Below, one piece after another: positions 7,641-16,519 of a stretch of DNA of 64,000 nucleotides (position 1 is the stretch's first letter; every line of letters starts with the position of its first letter). The notes under the pieces were generated by a model, which was not told the origin of the DNA, did no database searches, and saw nothing but the letters and a program-made list of their open reading frames with translations. This DNA is from Lachnospiraceae bacterium (lineage in GTDB: Bacteria; Bacillota; Clostridia; Lachnospirales; Lachnospiraceae): the NCBI GenBank assembly GCA_024681795.1, contig JAILAD010000040.1:1-64000 (forward strand), written 5' to 3'. The translations under genes and the position numbers were made by a program.

Positions 7641-9095
7641 CTAAAACCTGAAATACAAGAACGGATTAAAGGAATTTCCCGTCAACTCCGCAAGGCAAAG
7701 GAACAATAATCCCGTGGCCGCAAGCCCGCCCAGCAGATACCATACATTTTTCGTCCCTTCCCGCAGTGAATGATACGCGGACAGGATTTTTGGAAAAATC
7801 GGATACATCAGGATTACCGCTACAACAATCAGCGGAATATTGTTCCCGACAATCCAGAGAATCTCCGGTCCGGCGAATCGGTTTCCCGCCAGTTTAAATG
7901 CATACATAAGATAGTTGCCAAGTTCCCCGAATTTCTCGAAATAGAAAATTCCGAAGCCAAGCACCACAATGAGCAGCGTATACAAGTGGCGAATAAATTT
8001 GGGTAATTTATCAAGCAAATGCCCGTATACGAATTTTTCCAATACAAGAAAAATTCCATGATACAATCCCCACAACACATAATTCCAGGAAGCGCCGTGC
8101 CAAAGTCCCGTAAGCAACCAGACAATGAACAGATTTCGAAGTTCGTTGAGCTTTCCGTGCCGGTTTCCACCGAGAGGAATGTAGAGATAATCACGAAACC
8201 AGCCGGAGAGAGAAATATGCCACCTTCTCCAGAAATCCGTCAAAGACTGAGCCGAGAGCGGATAGCGGAAATTCTCATCAAAATGAAATCCCATCATCAA
8301 ACCAAGCCCGATCGCCATATCGCTGTATGCGCTGAAATCATAATAAAGCTGCAGGGTAAAGAGAAACATTCCAAGCCATGCTCCAAGGCAGGATAGCCCC
8401 TCCGTCGCCCGAAGACTGTCCCATAAAGCCCCGAGCCGGTTGGCAATCAGGACCTTTCGAAATAATCCGATTAAAAAGCGATAGAATCCTTTGGTAAACA
8501 AATCCAAATTCGCATCTCTTTTCCGCAATTCTTCACTGACCTGAGAATAGCGGACAATAGGCCCTGCAATCAGCTGGGAAAACATGGAAATATATGTAAG
8601 ATACCGGAAGTAATTCCTCTCCGCCTTTACTTTTTTCCGGTATACGTCAATGGAGTAACCGGTGGTCTGGAAGGTATAAAAACTGATTCCGATCGGGAGC
8701 GCAATGCCGGGTAAGGGAATGGAAACACCCGGAATCGCATTCAGACTTCCGACAAAGAAATCCGCATACTTCATCACACCAAGAATCGATATATTAATCA
8801 CCAGGGCAATTATCAGGCATGTTTTCCGGATTCCCGGACGGTCCTCAAACTTCTCCAGAAGAATGCCGTCAATATAATCCACGAGGGAAGAAAACAGCAT
8901 TAAAAAGACGCACCTCGGTTCTCCCCAGGAGTAAAAAAAGAGACTGAAGAACAATAAAACAGCATTCCTGACAGCTACCGTCCTGCGCGGATTCCTACCG
9001 GGAATGATTTTCCCGATCAGGGCACCGGCAGGAAAATAGCAAATCAAGAATGCCGATAAAAACAAAATTAAAAATAGTAGACTTGAAAAAACCAT
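7641..9095 (-). CDS. MBOAT-family O-acyltransferase (AlgI/DltB-like)
   Basis: 484 residues with about ten membrane helices. The MBOAT core is clear: SLTDFWRRWHISLSGWFRDY around 285-303 with H293, and TGLWHGASWNYVLWGLYHG around 329-347 with H333, the expected catalytic His. Members move acyl groups, usually acetyl, across the membrane to cell-wall polymers or exopolysaccharide. The flanking DHHW, SGNH and lipoprotein genes fit such a role; the polymer acted on is unknown. Confidence 0.92.
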   Translation of the reverse strand: MVFSSLLFLILFLSAFLICYFPAGALIGKIIPGRNPRRTVAVRNAVLLFFSLFFYSWGEPRCVFLMLFSSLVDYIDGILLEKFEDRPGIRKTCLIIALVINISILGVMKYADFFVGSLNAIPGVSIPLPGIALPIGISFYTFQTTGYSIDVYRKKVKAERNYFRYLTYISMFSQLIAGPIVRYSQVSEELRKRDANLDLFTKGFYRFLIGLFRKVLIANRLGALWDSLRATEGLSCLGAWLGMFLFTLQLYYDFSAYSDMAIGLGLMMGFHFDENFRYPLSAQSLTDFWRRWHISLSGWFRDYLYIPLGGNRHGKLNELRNLFIVWLLTGLWHGASWNYVLWGLYHGIFLVLEKFVYGHLLDKLPKFIRHLYTLLIVVLGFGIFYFEKFGELGNYLMYAFKLAGNRFAGPEILWIVGNNIPLIVVAVILMYPIFPKILSAYHSLREGTKNVWYLLGGLAATGLLFLCLAELTGNSFNPFLYFRF

Positions 9096-9113
9096 GTACC
9101 GCTCTTTCCGAAA

Positions 9114-9644
9114 CTATTTTGAGGTACCGTCTGCCAAAGCAAGTGCGCTTTCCCTGTCCTCACAGATAATCAGATCAATCCTGTTACCGTTTCTGCGAAC
9201 CGAAGACGCTTTTACCAGTTCGTTGGCTGCAGGATTGTAATTTTCCATTTCCGCTTCCATCTGTTCCAGGTAAAGGTTCAGGCACGCTTCAATTTCGTCC
9301 GCATCCGCCTCATCCTTTAACTCCATCAGGATTACGGTATCCGTTCTGGTCGGATCGGTACAGGATGCAAAGGTATAATCCGAAAGTTTTGCGGTGTCGA
9401 TTCCGTAATAATTCATGATATACTCATCATCCGCAAGATACATTTCCGGCAGAGCGATTTTTTCCTGAATGGCTTTATAGCAGTCGGCCGTTGATAAAAC
9501 ATCCGCCGCTGCACCTGATATTTCCGATGTTTCCGATACCGCCGGAATATCCGAAGCGGTCGGTTTCTCCTTCCCGTTGCAGGCTGTAATTCCTGCTGCC
9601 AGAACCAAAACTCCGATCATTACCGTTGCAATTTTTTTCTTCAT
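9114..9644 (-). CDS. DUF4358-type lipoprotein
   Basis: 176 residues. A lipoprotein signal runs to ITAC, with lipid attachment at Cys22, followed by a Ser/Ala/Glu linker and a compact domain (about 50-170) of the DUF4358 kind found in Firmicutes (LPEMYLADDEYIMNYYGID, then an alpha-beta region). Function unknown. It sits between the SGNH esterase gene and the MBOAT gene, 18 bases before the latter, and is presumably anchored outside the membrane near the acylation machinery. Confidence 0.8.
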   Translation of the reverse strand: MKKKIATVMIGVLVLAAGITACNGKEKPTASDIPAVSETSEISGAAADVLSTADCYKAIQEKIALPEMYLADDEYIMNYYGIDTAKLSDYTFASCTDPTRTDTVILMELKDEADADEIEACLNLYLEQMEAEMENYNPAANELVKASSVRRNGNRIDLIICEDRESALALADGTSK

Positions 9645-9689
9645 AATTTCCCTTTTCTTATCGAATTACCCGTTAATACGTTGTCTTCT

Positions 9690-10649
9690 CTATTCCTGTA
9701 CGGCCGTCTCCTGCTCATTCATCTCCGCTTCATCCGTTTTCTTTTCGCCTGCCGCATATGCAGTCAAAATCGGATCCCAGACTTCCTGATATGCTTTGTC
9801 CGTTTCATGCACATAATTATCGGAACAGTATTCATCCTTAATATTTCCCTTTTCATTTTTTAGAGAAGTATTCAGATCGATAAAATCCGCATTGTGATCC
9901 GCCGCCGCGGCAAGCAGATAATAATTATAGATATCGATTGTCGGATTGTTCAGCGCTCCCTTACTTACATCTTCATATACCGGCACCATGCTGATGATCA
10001 CAATTTCGACATCCGGATTTTCTTCATGAATTTTATCTATCAGTGCAAAGACATCTCCCGAAGCCCGAATTCCGTCCTTTACCACCAGGTCGTTGGTTCC
10101 GAACATTAAAAATACACGCTTTGCACCGATTTCGGATATCGTTTTCCATACCGGCTGTTTCTTTCCCTGAAAAATCGGATGCAGGTTGTCATCCTCTTCC
10201 AGGGCATGCGCAGATGTGTAACTGGACGCAGCAAGAAAGGATGCTCCGGAAACGGGAGACCCTTTGTGATTTGCGAGATAATTCCGGTATCCCACAAAAA
10301 TAGAATCGCCTACAAAAACGCTGTCTGCAAAATACTCCTGCAAATCGACTTCTTCCGGTTGCGTATTTCCGGATTCCGAAGAAGTCTCCTCCGATGTAAT
10401 CACAGGTTCCGTAACCGGTTCACTCACTTCCGGAATCCCGGACACAACCTCCCCTTCCGGCCGTGCGGATACATTCTCGCTTGTAAATCCCTGACTGTCC
10501 CATACGACCACTCGCGGCTCCGAATCCGGACTTTCCGTACTGATAACCGGCTCTTTACTTTTTACGTTTCTGACAACAAGAAGTGCAGAGAGCGCAATAA
10601 CCAGCGTAATTGCAATCATGCAAATTACGAATAACCATCTGTTTTTCAT
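9690..10649 (-). CDS. Membrane-anchored SGNH/GDSL hydrolase
   Basis: 319 residues. One membrane helix (5-26) is followed by a Ser/Glu/Pro/Val-rich stalk to about residue 105, then an SGNH domain: block I VGDSIFVG with Ser116, block III FGTNDL, and block V DNYVH with the Asp-His pair. It is therefore an extracytoplasmic esterase or acetyl-transfer enzyme. As the first gene of the acylation cluster it probably removes or transfers O-acetyl groups on the same polymer handled by the MBOAT and DHHW proteins. Confidence 0.85.
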   Translation of the reverse strand: MKNRWLFVICMIAITLVIALSALLVVRNVKSKEPVISTESPDSEPRVVVWDSQGFTSENVSARPEGEVVSGIPEVSEPVTEPVITSEETSSESGNTQPEEVDLQEYFADSVFVGDSIFVGYRNYLANHKGSPVSGASFLAASSYTSAHALEEDDNLHPIFQGKKQPVWKTISEIGAKRVFLMFGTNDLVVKDGIRASGDVFALIDKIHEENPDVEIVIISMVPVYEDVSKGALNNPTIDIYNYYLLAAAADHNADFIDLNTSLKNEKGNIKDEYCSDNYVHETDKAYQEVWDPILTAYAAGEKKTDEAEMNEQETAVQE

Positions 10650-10812
10650 TCAAATCCCCTCTAAAGACGTCCGGATTCCATTTTCCGGACAAATCCGATA
10701 TTTATTATAGAAATTATAATAAAAAAGTAAATAGAAGAATCTTTCAATATTTTGTGGCAACTTGGGGAAATCATTGTATAATATTTCTGTATTTTGATAA
10801 AGGGTGGGTTTC

Positions 10813-11484
10813 ATGTCCGGTTTAGTGTCCGTATTTACCTTTTTATTTCCAAGACTTCGTTCCCTGTTGTCTCCTTGTATCATCATAATAGCGCTGCTTA
10901 TTCTGCAGAAGTTCTATTTCAAAGATTACAAGAAGATGCTTCTTTATATGTTTTTTTCCCTGTATATGCTGCTTGTTTTCCGCATTACCAAACTCCCGGA
11001 TGCACTTCGTATGCACTTCAACCCGAGACTGCAGCTGATCCCCTTTTACGGCATCCAAAACGATCTTTTCAACAGCGCTTTAAATATCGTTCTCTTCATT
11101 CCGTTCGGCTTTTTCCTGCCGGCTTTATGGAGACAGTTTTTCTCGTTTAAAAATACCCTCATAACGGCACTTTGCTTTACCACCTTTATTGAGATTACGC
11201 AGTTGTTCTGCAACCGGCTTACCGACGTAAACGATATCCTGATGAATACACTCGGCGCCGTCATCGGCTTTTGTGTTCTTCGCCTTTTTACCAAATCATT
11301 CCCGAAACTCTTTCAGTATGAATTCAAAAAAAGAGAATGTGTGCTGATTTTCGCAATCACATTCTCCATGGCCTTTTTCCTGGACCCGATTATCTATCAT
11401 CTTTTGAAAGACATCCAGAAGCTTCCGTCTTATTATGCATTATCTCCGCTTCTGCCGGGTCATCTTTCCGATTTCCGGCTGTAA
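10813..11484 (+). CDS. VanZ-like membrane protein
   Basis: About 223 residues with five or six membrane helices and the VanZ pattern LQLIPFYGI, NIVLFIPFGFFLPALW and FIEITQLF followed by DVNDILMNTLGAVIGF. VanZ proteins confer low teicoplanin resistance in enterococci; most homologues have no known role. I prefer the ATG at 10813 behind AAAGGGTGGG over the GTG at 10804. A TATAAT at 10777-10782 probably belongs to its promoter. It converges on the DUF5711 gene, and the 38 bases between hold no clear terminator. Confidence 0.88.
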   Translation: MSGLVSVFTFLFPRLRSLLSPCIIIIALLILQKFYFKDYKKMLLYMFFSLYMLLVFRITKLPDALRMHFNPRLQLIPFYGIQNDLFNSALNIVLFIPFGFFLPALWRQFFSFKNTLITALCFTTFIEITQLFCNRLTDVNDILMNTLGAVIGFCVLRLFTKSFPKLFQYEFKKRECVLIFAITFSMAFFLDPIIYHLLKDIQKLPSYYALSPLLPGHLSDFRL

Positions 11485-11522
11485 TTTTTCCTCAATTGTG
11501 ATAATGTTATAAATCAAATTTC

Positions 11523-12773
11523 TTATTTTAATTCAACGGTCTGAATACTCTCGTTTGTTACCAGTACATACCGGTAGTTTACTCCGGTCGGCAGAACGGC
11601 AAGCACACCTCCCTCAAGAGGTCCGTGGTATTTGTCGATTCCGCCGATTACGTGTACAAGGCACTCGTCGGCGCTGTAAACCACAATATGATTTCCCGTA
11701 AGAAGGATGTCTTCATAGGCAAAATTAAAGGAAACCGTATCCTTGATTTTTCCGTTACGGTCATACACATTTACCATGTAGCGGTCACCTTCTCCGGTAT
11801 TGTTGAATACCAGCGCAACATACTGTTCACCGTAATAAACCGCCGAAATTTCATTTTCCACCAGTACTTCTCCGGAACTGACCGGTTTCTGGTCTCCCGT
11901 ATAGAACATCAGACGATTATCCGCAACCGCTACCGCATTGGAATTATCGATAAAACGAACTTCCGGAACAATCGCGTTACTGTAGGTATATCCGCTGACC
12001 AGATTGTCCGTCTGGTTCTGTCCGACTTCCCCGAAATTATAAAATGCCACATCCGTTTTGTAAGATGCATTATCCACATACAGATAGGAAACCGCAACCA
12101 CATAACCGCTTTCCGTAATGGCAATGTCAATCGGATAACCGGAATTCCTCATACTCGTGGAAAAATACGCCACCGTATTTCCCGACGTATCATAAATATG
12201 AATCGGCGTAATATCGGAATCGTCCAGAATCGCAATCGCCAGACCTTTTGCGGAAACACAGAATTTGCGGATCGGCATACCGGTATTAATGGTTCCAAGT
12301 TTTCCGCTTTTGTTCATCATATAGATGATACTTCCGTTATAGTCGGCAATTCCGACCACGTCACCGCTGATATCAATCATCGGATTCTGCATCTGGAAGG
12401 TTTCGTTCCAGACAACATCACCCTTTTCGTTTACGCATTTCATACCGTCATTGCTGTAAACCAGAATGCAGTTTCCGAAACGCATTACTTCAGAGCCCAT
12501 AGTCACAACGGAATCCGAACTTTTCACAACATTTATGGAATCGTATTCTTTATTCAGGTAACTGAAATAGAAAAATCCGGTTGCCAGGAGCAGAACCACA
12601 ATCACAATTCCGACGCGAATCAGAATTTCGGTTCTGTGTCTTAAAATCTTAGCCCAGAGTTCCTCGGTTTTATTTTCTTTTTCCTTATGCGGACTTTGCT
12701 TCGGGGTAAACCGGTTTAACGGTTTTAAGTTTTTCGTCCCTCCGAACTTTCCGCCTGCTTTTTTATTTTTCAT
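11523..12773 (-). CDS. DUF5711-family membrane-anchored propeller-like protein
   Basis: 416 residues. A cytosolic basic N-terminus (about 50 residues) is followed by one membrane helix (52-72) and a large exported domain of repeated beta motifs, for example DISGDVVGIADYNGSIIYMM and IAITESGYVVAVSYLY, as in a beta-propeller. This matches DUF5711 proteins of Lachnospiraceae, which have no established function. It starts 12 bases after galM. Confidence 0.75.
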   Translation of the reverse strand: MKNKKAGGKFGGTKNLKPLNRFTPKQSPHKEKENKTEELWAKILRHRTEILIRVGIVIVVLLLATGFFYFSYLNKEYDSINVVKSSDSVVTMGSEVMRFGNCILVYSNDGMKCVNEKGDVVWNETFQMQNPMIDISGDVVGIADYNGSIIYMMNKSGKLGTINTGMPIRKFCVSAKGLAIAILDDSDITPIHIYDTSGNTVAYFSTSMRNSGYPIDIAITESGYVVAVSYLYVDNASYKTDVAFYNFGEVGQNQTDNLVSGYTYSNAIVPEVRFIDNSNAVAVADNRLMFYTGDQKPVSSGEVLVENEISAVYYGEQYVALVFNNTGEGDRYMVNVYDRNGKIKDTVSFNFAYEDILLTGNHIVVYSADECLVHVIGGIDKYHGPLEGGVLAVLPTGVNYRYVLVTNESIQTVELK

Positions 12774-12785
12774 CCGCGGATTATC

Positions 12786-13835
12786 CTACTTTATTACCTC
12801 AAAACTATAGACCGTTTCGGATTTAAACGGCTTGCCGGGACCGAAATCCGGTTTTTCAAAATTTGCCTCATTCGCAAAATTGGGAAAATACTGGGTTTCC
12901 AGACAGAGTCCCTGTCTCGGGCCATATGAAACACCGCCCTTTGCGGACTCCACATTCACCCAGTTTCCGGTATAGAACTGAACTCCCGGAAGATCGGTGG
13001 ATACCGTCATTCGGATTCCGGAACACTCATCCGTCACTTCCGCAATTTCACGAAAACGTGCATCCGTTTCCGTAAGAACATAATTGTGATCGTATCCGTT
13101 TACAAATTCAATCTGGTCATACGCATACGTGAAATCGCTGCATACTTCTTTTCCTTTTCGGAAATCCATGGGAGTGCCTTCGACGGATCTGATTTCTCCG
13201 GTCGGAATAGCTCCCTTAACAACAGGAGTAAAGGCATCGGCAAAAATCCTAACTTTTTCGTGGAAAATATTGCCGCTGTCATGACCGTTTAAATTAAAAT
13301 AGCTGTGATTGGTCAGATTGATATAGGTATCTTTATCCGTGGTGGCATAGTAGGAAATTTTCAGCTCGTCTTTATCCGTTAAGGTATAGGTAACCTTTAC
13401 GTCCAGATTTCCCGGATGCCCCATGGACATATCCTTTTTCGAAACGGAAAATGTCACGGAATTATCGCCTGCGTGTCCCTTAAACAAGCGTTTCTGGAAG
13501 CCTTTTTTATGACTGGTATGTAGATTGTTCTCACCGTCATTGGCCTTTAAAAGATACTCTTTTCCGTTTAACGTAAATCTGGCCTTTGCGGTTCTGTTCG
13601 CAATCGGTCCGACCGTGGCACCGAAAAGATTTCCGTCTTTGAAATACGGTTTTGCTTCATCAAAACCGAGAACCAGATCCTTTTGGATTCCGTTTTTGTC
13701 TTTCATACGAAGTGCCACAAGTGTTGCTCCGAAGTTCATCACGTCCGCTTCGGTTCCTCTGCTGTTTTTAATCGTGTAAAGAGTAACTTTCTCCCCTTTT
13801 TTTGTTACGCCGAATTTTCTTTCCGTTACGCTCAT
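12786..13835 (-). CDS. galM: Aldose 1-epimerase (mutarotase)
   Basis: 349 residues with the GalM fold signatures: NLHTSHKKGF near residue 105, the catalytic His in NLTNHSYFNLNG, DHNYVL, and CLETQYFPN carrying the catalytic Glu near the C-terminus. The enzyme interconverts alpha and beta anomers of galactose or glucose in the cytosol. No signal peptide. It is transcribed with the DUF5711 gene downstream and ends 30 bases after recR. Confidence 0.93.
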   Translation of the reverse strand: MSVTERKFGVTKKGEKVTLYTIKNSRGTEADVMNFGATLVALRMKDKNGIQKDLVLGFDEAKPYFKDGNLFGATVGPIANRTAKARFTLNGKEYLLKANDGENNLHTSHKKGFQKRLFKGHAGDNSVTFSVSKKDMSMGHPGNLDVKVTYTLTDKDELKISYYATTDKDTYINLTNHSYFNLNGHDSGNIFHEKVRIFADAFTPVVKGAIPTGEIRSVEGTPMDFRKGKEVCSDFTYAYDQIEFVNGYDHNYVLTETDARFREIAEVTDECSGIRMTVSTDLPGVQFYTGNWVNVESAKGGVSYGPRQGLCLETQYFPNFANEANFEKPDFGPGKPFKSETVYSFEVIK

Positions 13836-13865
13836 TTTGTCCCCTGTCTGCCTTCCGGCTTTCTG

Positions 13866-14471
13866 TTATATTTCAATTCTTCCGTCAAGTGCACGCAAAA
13901 GCGTTACCTCGTCGATATATTCCAAATCTCCTCCGACCGGTACGCCGCTCGCAATTCTGGTTACTTTGATTCCCGTCGGTTTGATCAGTTTTCCGATATA
14001 CATTGCGGTCGCTTCTCCTTCAAGGCTGGAGTTTGTCGCAATAATCACTTCTTTTACGTCTCCCTGCAAACGGATAATCAGTTCTTTTAATTTAATATCC
14101 TGCGGACCGATTCCGAGCATCGGTGAAATTGCTCCGTGAAGTACATGATATACGCCCTTGTACTTCCCGGTTTTTTCATATGCCGCAAGATCTCTTGTAT
14201 TTTCAACCACCATAATGGTCGACTGGTCTCTCTCTTCATCGGAACAGACGCTGCAGATCTCCCGGTCCGTTAACGTACAGCATTTGCTGCAGCATCTGAT
14301 ATGCGCCTTTGCCTCGGTAAGTGCGGTCGACAGTTTCTCCACTCTTTCCTTCGGCAGGCCGATAATATGAAATGCAAGACGTTCCGCGGATTTATTTCCG
14401 ATCCCCGGAAGTTTTTCCAATTCTTCAATTAATTTTCCGATATAACCGGAATACATATCACCGGAACTCAT
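13866..14471 (-). CDS. recR: Recombination mediator RecR
   Basis: 201 residues. An N-terminal helix-hairpin-helix ([19 protein letters not shown]), a four-Cys zinc motif (CCSKCCTL...ICSVC), a Toprim domain ([20 protein letters not shown]) and a C-terminal Walker-B-like segment. RecR works with RecF/RecO to load RecA at gaps. It is one base from the ybaB stop; the dnaX-ybaB-recR order is the widely conserved bacterial arrangement. Confidence 0.97.
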   Translation of the reverse strand: MSSGDMYSGYIGKLIEELEKLPGIGNKSAERLAFHIIGLPKERVEKLSTALTEAKAHIRCCSKCCTLTDREICSVCSDEERDQSTIMVVENTRDLAAYEKTGKYKGVYHVLHGAISPMLGIGPQDIKLKELIIRLQGDVKEVIIATNSSLEGEATAMYIGKLIKPTGIKVTRIASGVPVGGDLEYIDEVTLLRALDGRIEI

Positions 14472-14472
14472 C

Positions 14473-14823
14473 CTAGAATTTCAGTCCTCCGAGATCCAGT
14501 CCGCCCGCCATATTGTTCATGGCTTCCCCGTTTGCATCTTCTACCATACGGAGTGCTTCGTTCATGGCTGCAACGATTAAATCCTGCAGAGTTTCCACAT
14601 CATCAGGATCCACTGCTTCCGGTGCGATTTCAAGTTTCTTTACTTCTCTCGCTCCGGTAATCACAAGTTTCACGGCTCCGCCACCGGAAGTCGCTTCAAA
14701 CTCACGATTCTCCATTTCTTTTTGCTGCTCTTCCATCTGACGCTGCATTCTCTGTGCCTGCTTCATCAGATTATTCATGTTTCCCGGCATTCCGCCGCCG
14801 GGGAATCCTCCGCGTTTTCCCAT
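14473..14823 (-). CDS. YbaB/EbfC family nucleoid-associated protein
   Basis: 116 residues. A Gly/Met-rich start ([16 protein letters not shown]) leads to a long helix [20 protein letters not shown] and the beta core [16 protein letters not shown], as in YbaB/EbfC dimers that bind DNA. It lies between dnaX and recR, the conserved location. Confidence 0.95.
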   Translation of the reverse strand: MGKRGGFPGGGMPGNMNNLMKQAQRMQRQMEEQQKEMENREFEATSGGGAVKLVITGAREVKKLEIAPEAVDPDDVETLQDLIVAAMNEALRMVEDANGEAMNNMAGGLDLGGLKF

Positions 14824-14855
14824 GTGTTCCTCCTTAAATTTAACTATAGTATCAT

Positions 14856-16430
14856 TTAAATAGTATCGTCTTTTACGACCAGTTTGCCGAACATTTTTAC
14901 CACATCCACATAGTGATCGGTAAAATCATCGTCCTCCACCATCGGCTTTAATTCCATCTTCACTTCTTTGCCGACTCTCTCTGCAATGGCATCCTTTAAG
15001 TGATCCATCATTCCGTCCTGCTTCAAACAATTCTCTGCAAGTTTTTCCGTCGGGACCACCAGCAAAACATCCTCATCATTGATGGAAAGTCTGCAGTTTA
15101 AAAGCTGGTTGGCAAGAAGCGGTTCGAGCGTTTCCCGAATGGAATCCCAATTGGAAAGCACATTCTTAACATCTTCCGGAAGTGCCTTTTCCCTGACGGG
15201 TTTTGCTCTTCCCATAACCGCCGGTCCCTGTGCATTTAAGCTGACCGCTCCCGTAGCGTTTAACGGAATAATCTGCGCACCTCTTGTTTTCTTTTCCAGA
15301 TCACGGATCCGGTCAATCAGGGAATCCGTATCCTCTTCCATCTGCGGTCTGCACATGCGGATTACGGCAATTTCCAGAAGAATTCTCTTCTGGTCCGAAT
15401 ACTTCATATCCGCATTTAAATCCGACAGAATCCGGATATAACGCATGATGGTGGTAAGTTCCAGTTTGGCCGCTATCCCCTTCAGTCTCTCCAGCGATTC
15501 CGAAGAAATCTCAAGGCTCTGGGCAGACACCTCGGAAGATTTCACGAGCATCAGATTTCTTAAATACCACAGAAGATTTCCCACAAACTGGGTAAAATCC
15601 CTGCCCTGTACCGATACCTCGTCCACGATATGAAGTGCCGATACCGTATCCTGCGCCGCAATATACTGAACAATTTCCGAAAAAATACCGTCGTCCACTG
15701 CCCCCAGAACTTCCAGTGCTTTTTCGTAAGTTAATTTCTCACCGTAATGGAATGCAAGGCACTGATCCAGAAGGCTTAAGCCGTCACGCATGGAACCGTC
15801 CGCTTCACGCGCAATGAAATTCAGCGCATCATCGTCTACTTCAGCACCTTCTTTTCCGGTCAGTTCCCGCATTCTGTCCGCAATTGTTTCAAGACTGATT
15901 CTCTTAAAATCATATCGCTGGCATCTGGAAAGAATGGTAATCGGAATCTTGTGTGACTCCGTAGTCGCCAGGATAAAAATCACATATGAAGGCGGTTCTT
16001 CCAGAGTTTTTAAAAGGGCATTGAAGGCTGCCGGAGTAAGCATATGAACCTCGTCAAGAATGTAAACCTTGTACTTCCCTTCCGTGGGGGAATAGGATAC
16101 CTCATCCACAATCTGACGGACATTGTCCACGCTGCTGTTGGAAGCCGCATCGATTTCCACGACATTTAAAAGCGTTCCGGCGGCGATTCCCTTACATACG
16201 GCACATTCGCCGCAGGGTTCCCCGTCTTTCGGATTCTCGCAGTTTACGGCTTTCGCCAGAATTTTGGCAACAGTAGTCTTACCTGTTCCGCGGGTTCCGC
16301 AAAACAGGTAAGCATGACCGACTCTTCCTGATTTAATCTGATTTCTTAATGTTGTTACAATCGCATCCTGTCCCTTCACATCGGAAAATACGGCGGGACG
16401 GAATTTGCGATACATTGCCATATATGACAT
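14856..16430 (-). CDS. dnaX: DNA polymerase III subunits gamma/tau
   Basis: 524 residues. An AAA+ clamp-loader domain has GTRGTGKTTVAK (P-loop, about 45-56), zinc cysteines CENPKDGEPCGECAVC, the Walker B YILDEVHML and sensor SRCQRYDF. Domain III and a shorter tau-like C-terminus follow. It assembles the clamp loader that puts the beta sliding clamp on DNA. First gene of dnaX-ybaB-recR. I looked for an internal slippery site that would make a short gamma form and did not identify one. Confidence 0.97.
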   Translation of the reverse strand: MSYMAMYRKFRPAVFSDVKGQDAIVTTLRNQIKSGRVGHAYLFCGTRGTGKTTVAKILAKAVNCENPKDGEPCGECAVCKGIAAGTLLNVVEIDAASNSSVDNVRQIVDEVSYSPTEGKYKVYILDEVHMLTPAAFNALLKTLEEPPSYVIFILATTESHKIPITILSRCQRYDFKRISLETIADRMRELTGKEGAEVDDDALNFIAREADGSMRDGLSLLDQCLAFHYGEKLTYEKALEVLGAVDDGIFSEIVQYIAAQDTVSALHIVDEVSVQGRDFTQFVGNLLWYLRNLMLVKSSEVSAQSLEISSESLERLKGIAAKLELTTIMRYIRILSDLNADMKYSDQKRILLEIAVIRMCRPQMEEDTDSLIDRIRDLEKKTRGAQIIPLNATGAVSLNAQGPAVMGRAKPVREKALPEDVKNVLSNWDSIRETLEPLLANQLLNCRLSINDEDVLLVVPTEKLAENCLKQDGMMDHLKDAIAERVGKEVKMELKPMVEDDDFTDHYVDVVKMFGKLVVKDDTI

Positions 16431-16519
16431 TATTACATACGATCCTTGTATACTTCTTTTGTTTCTGTGTATTTAAGGCTTCATTATACGCCTTTTTTAC
16501 ATCATGCTTTTAATATGAC

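Noticed and set aside
10804..10812. GTG start for the VanZ-like gene
   Set aside because: The ATG at 10813 has a better-spaced ribosome binding site.
11625..12644. Plus-strand frame of 339 codons antisense to the DUF5711 gene
   Set aside because: Ile/Arg/Asn/His-rich peptide typical of an antisense shadow; the minus-strand gene has a start signal and a sensible domain layout.
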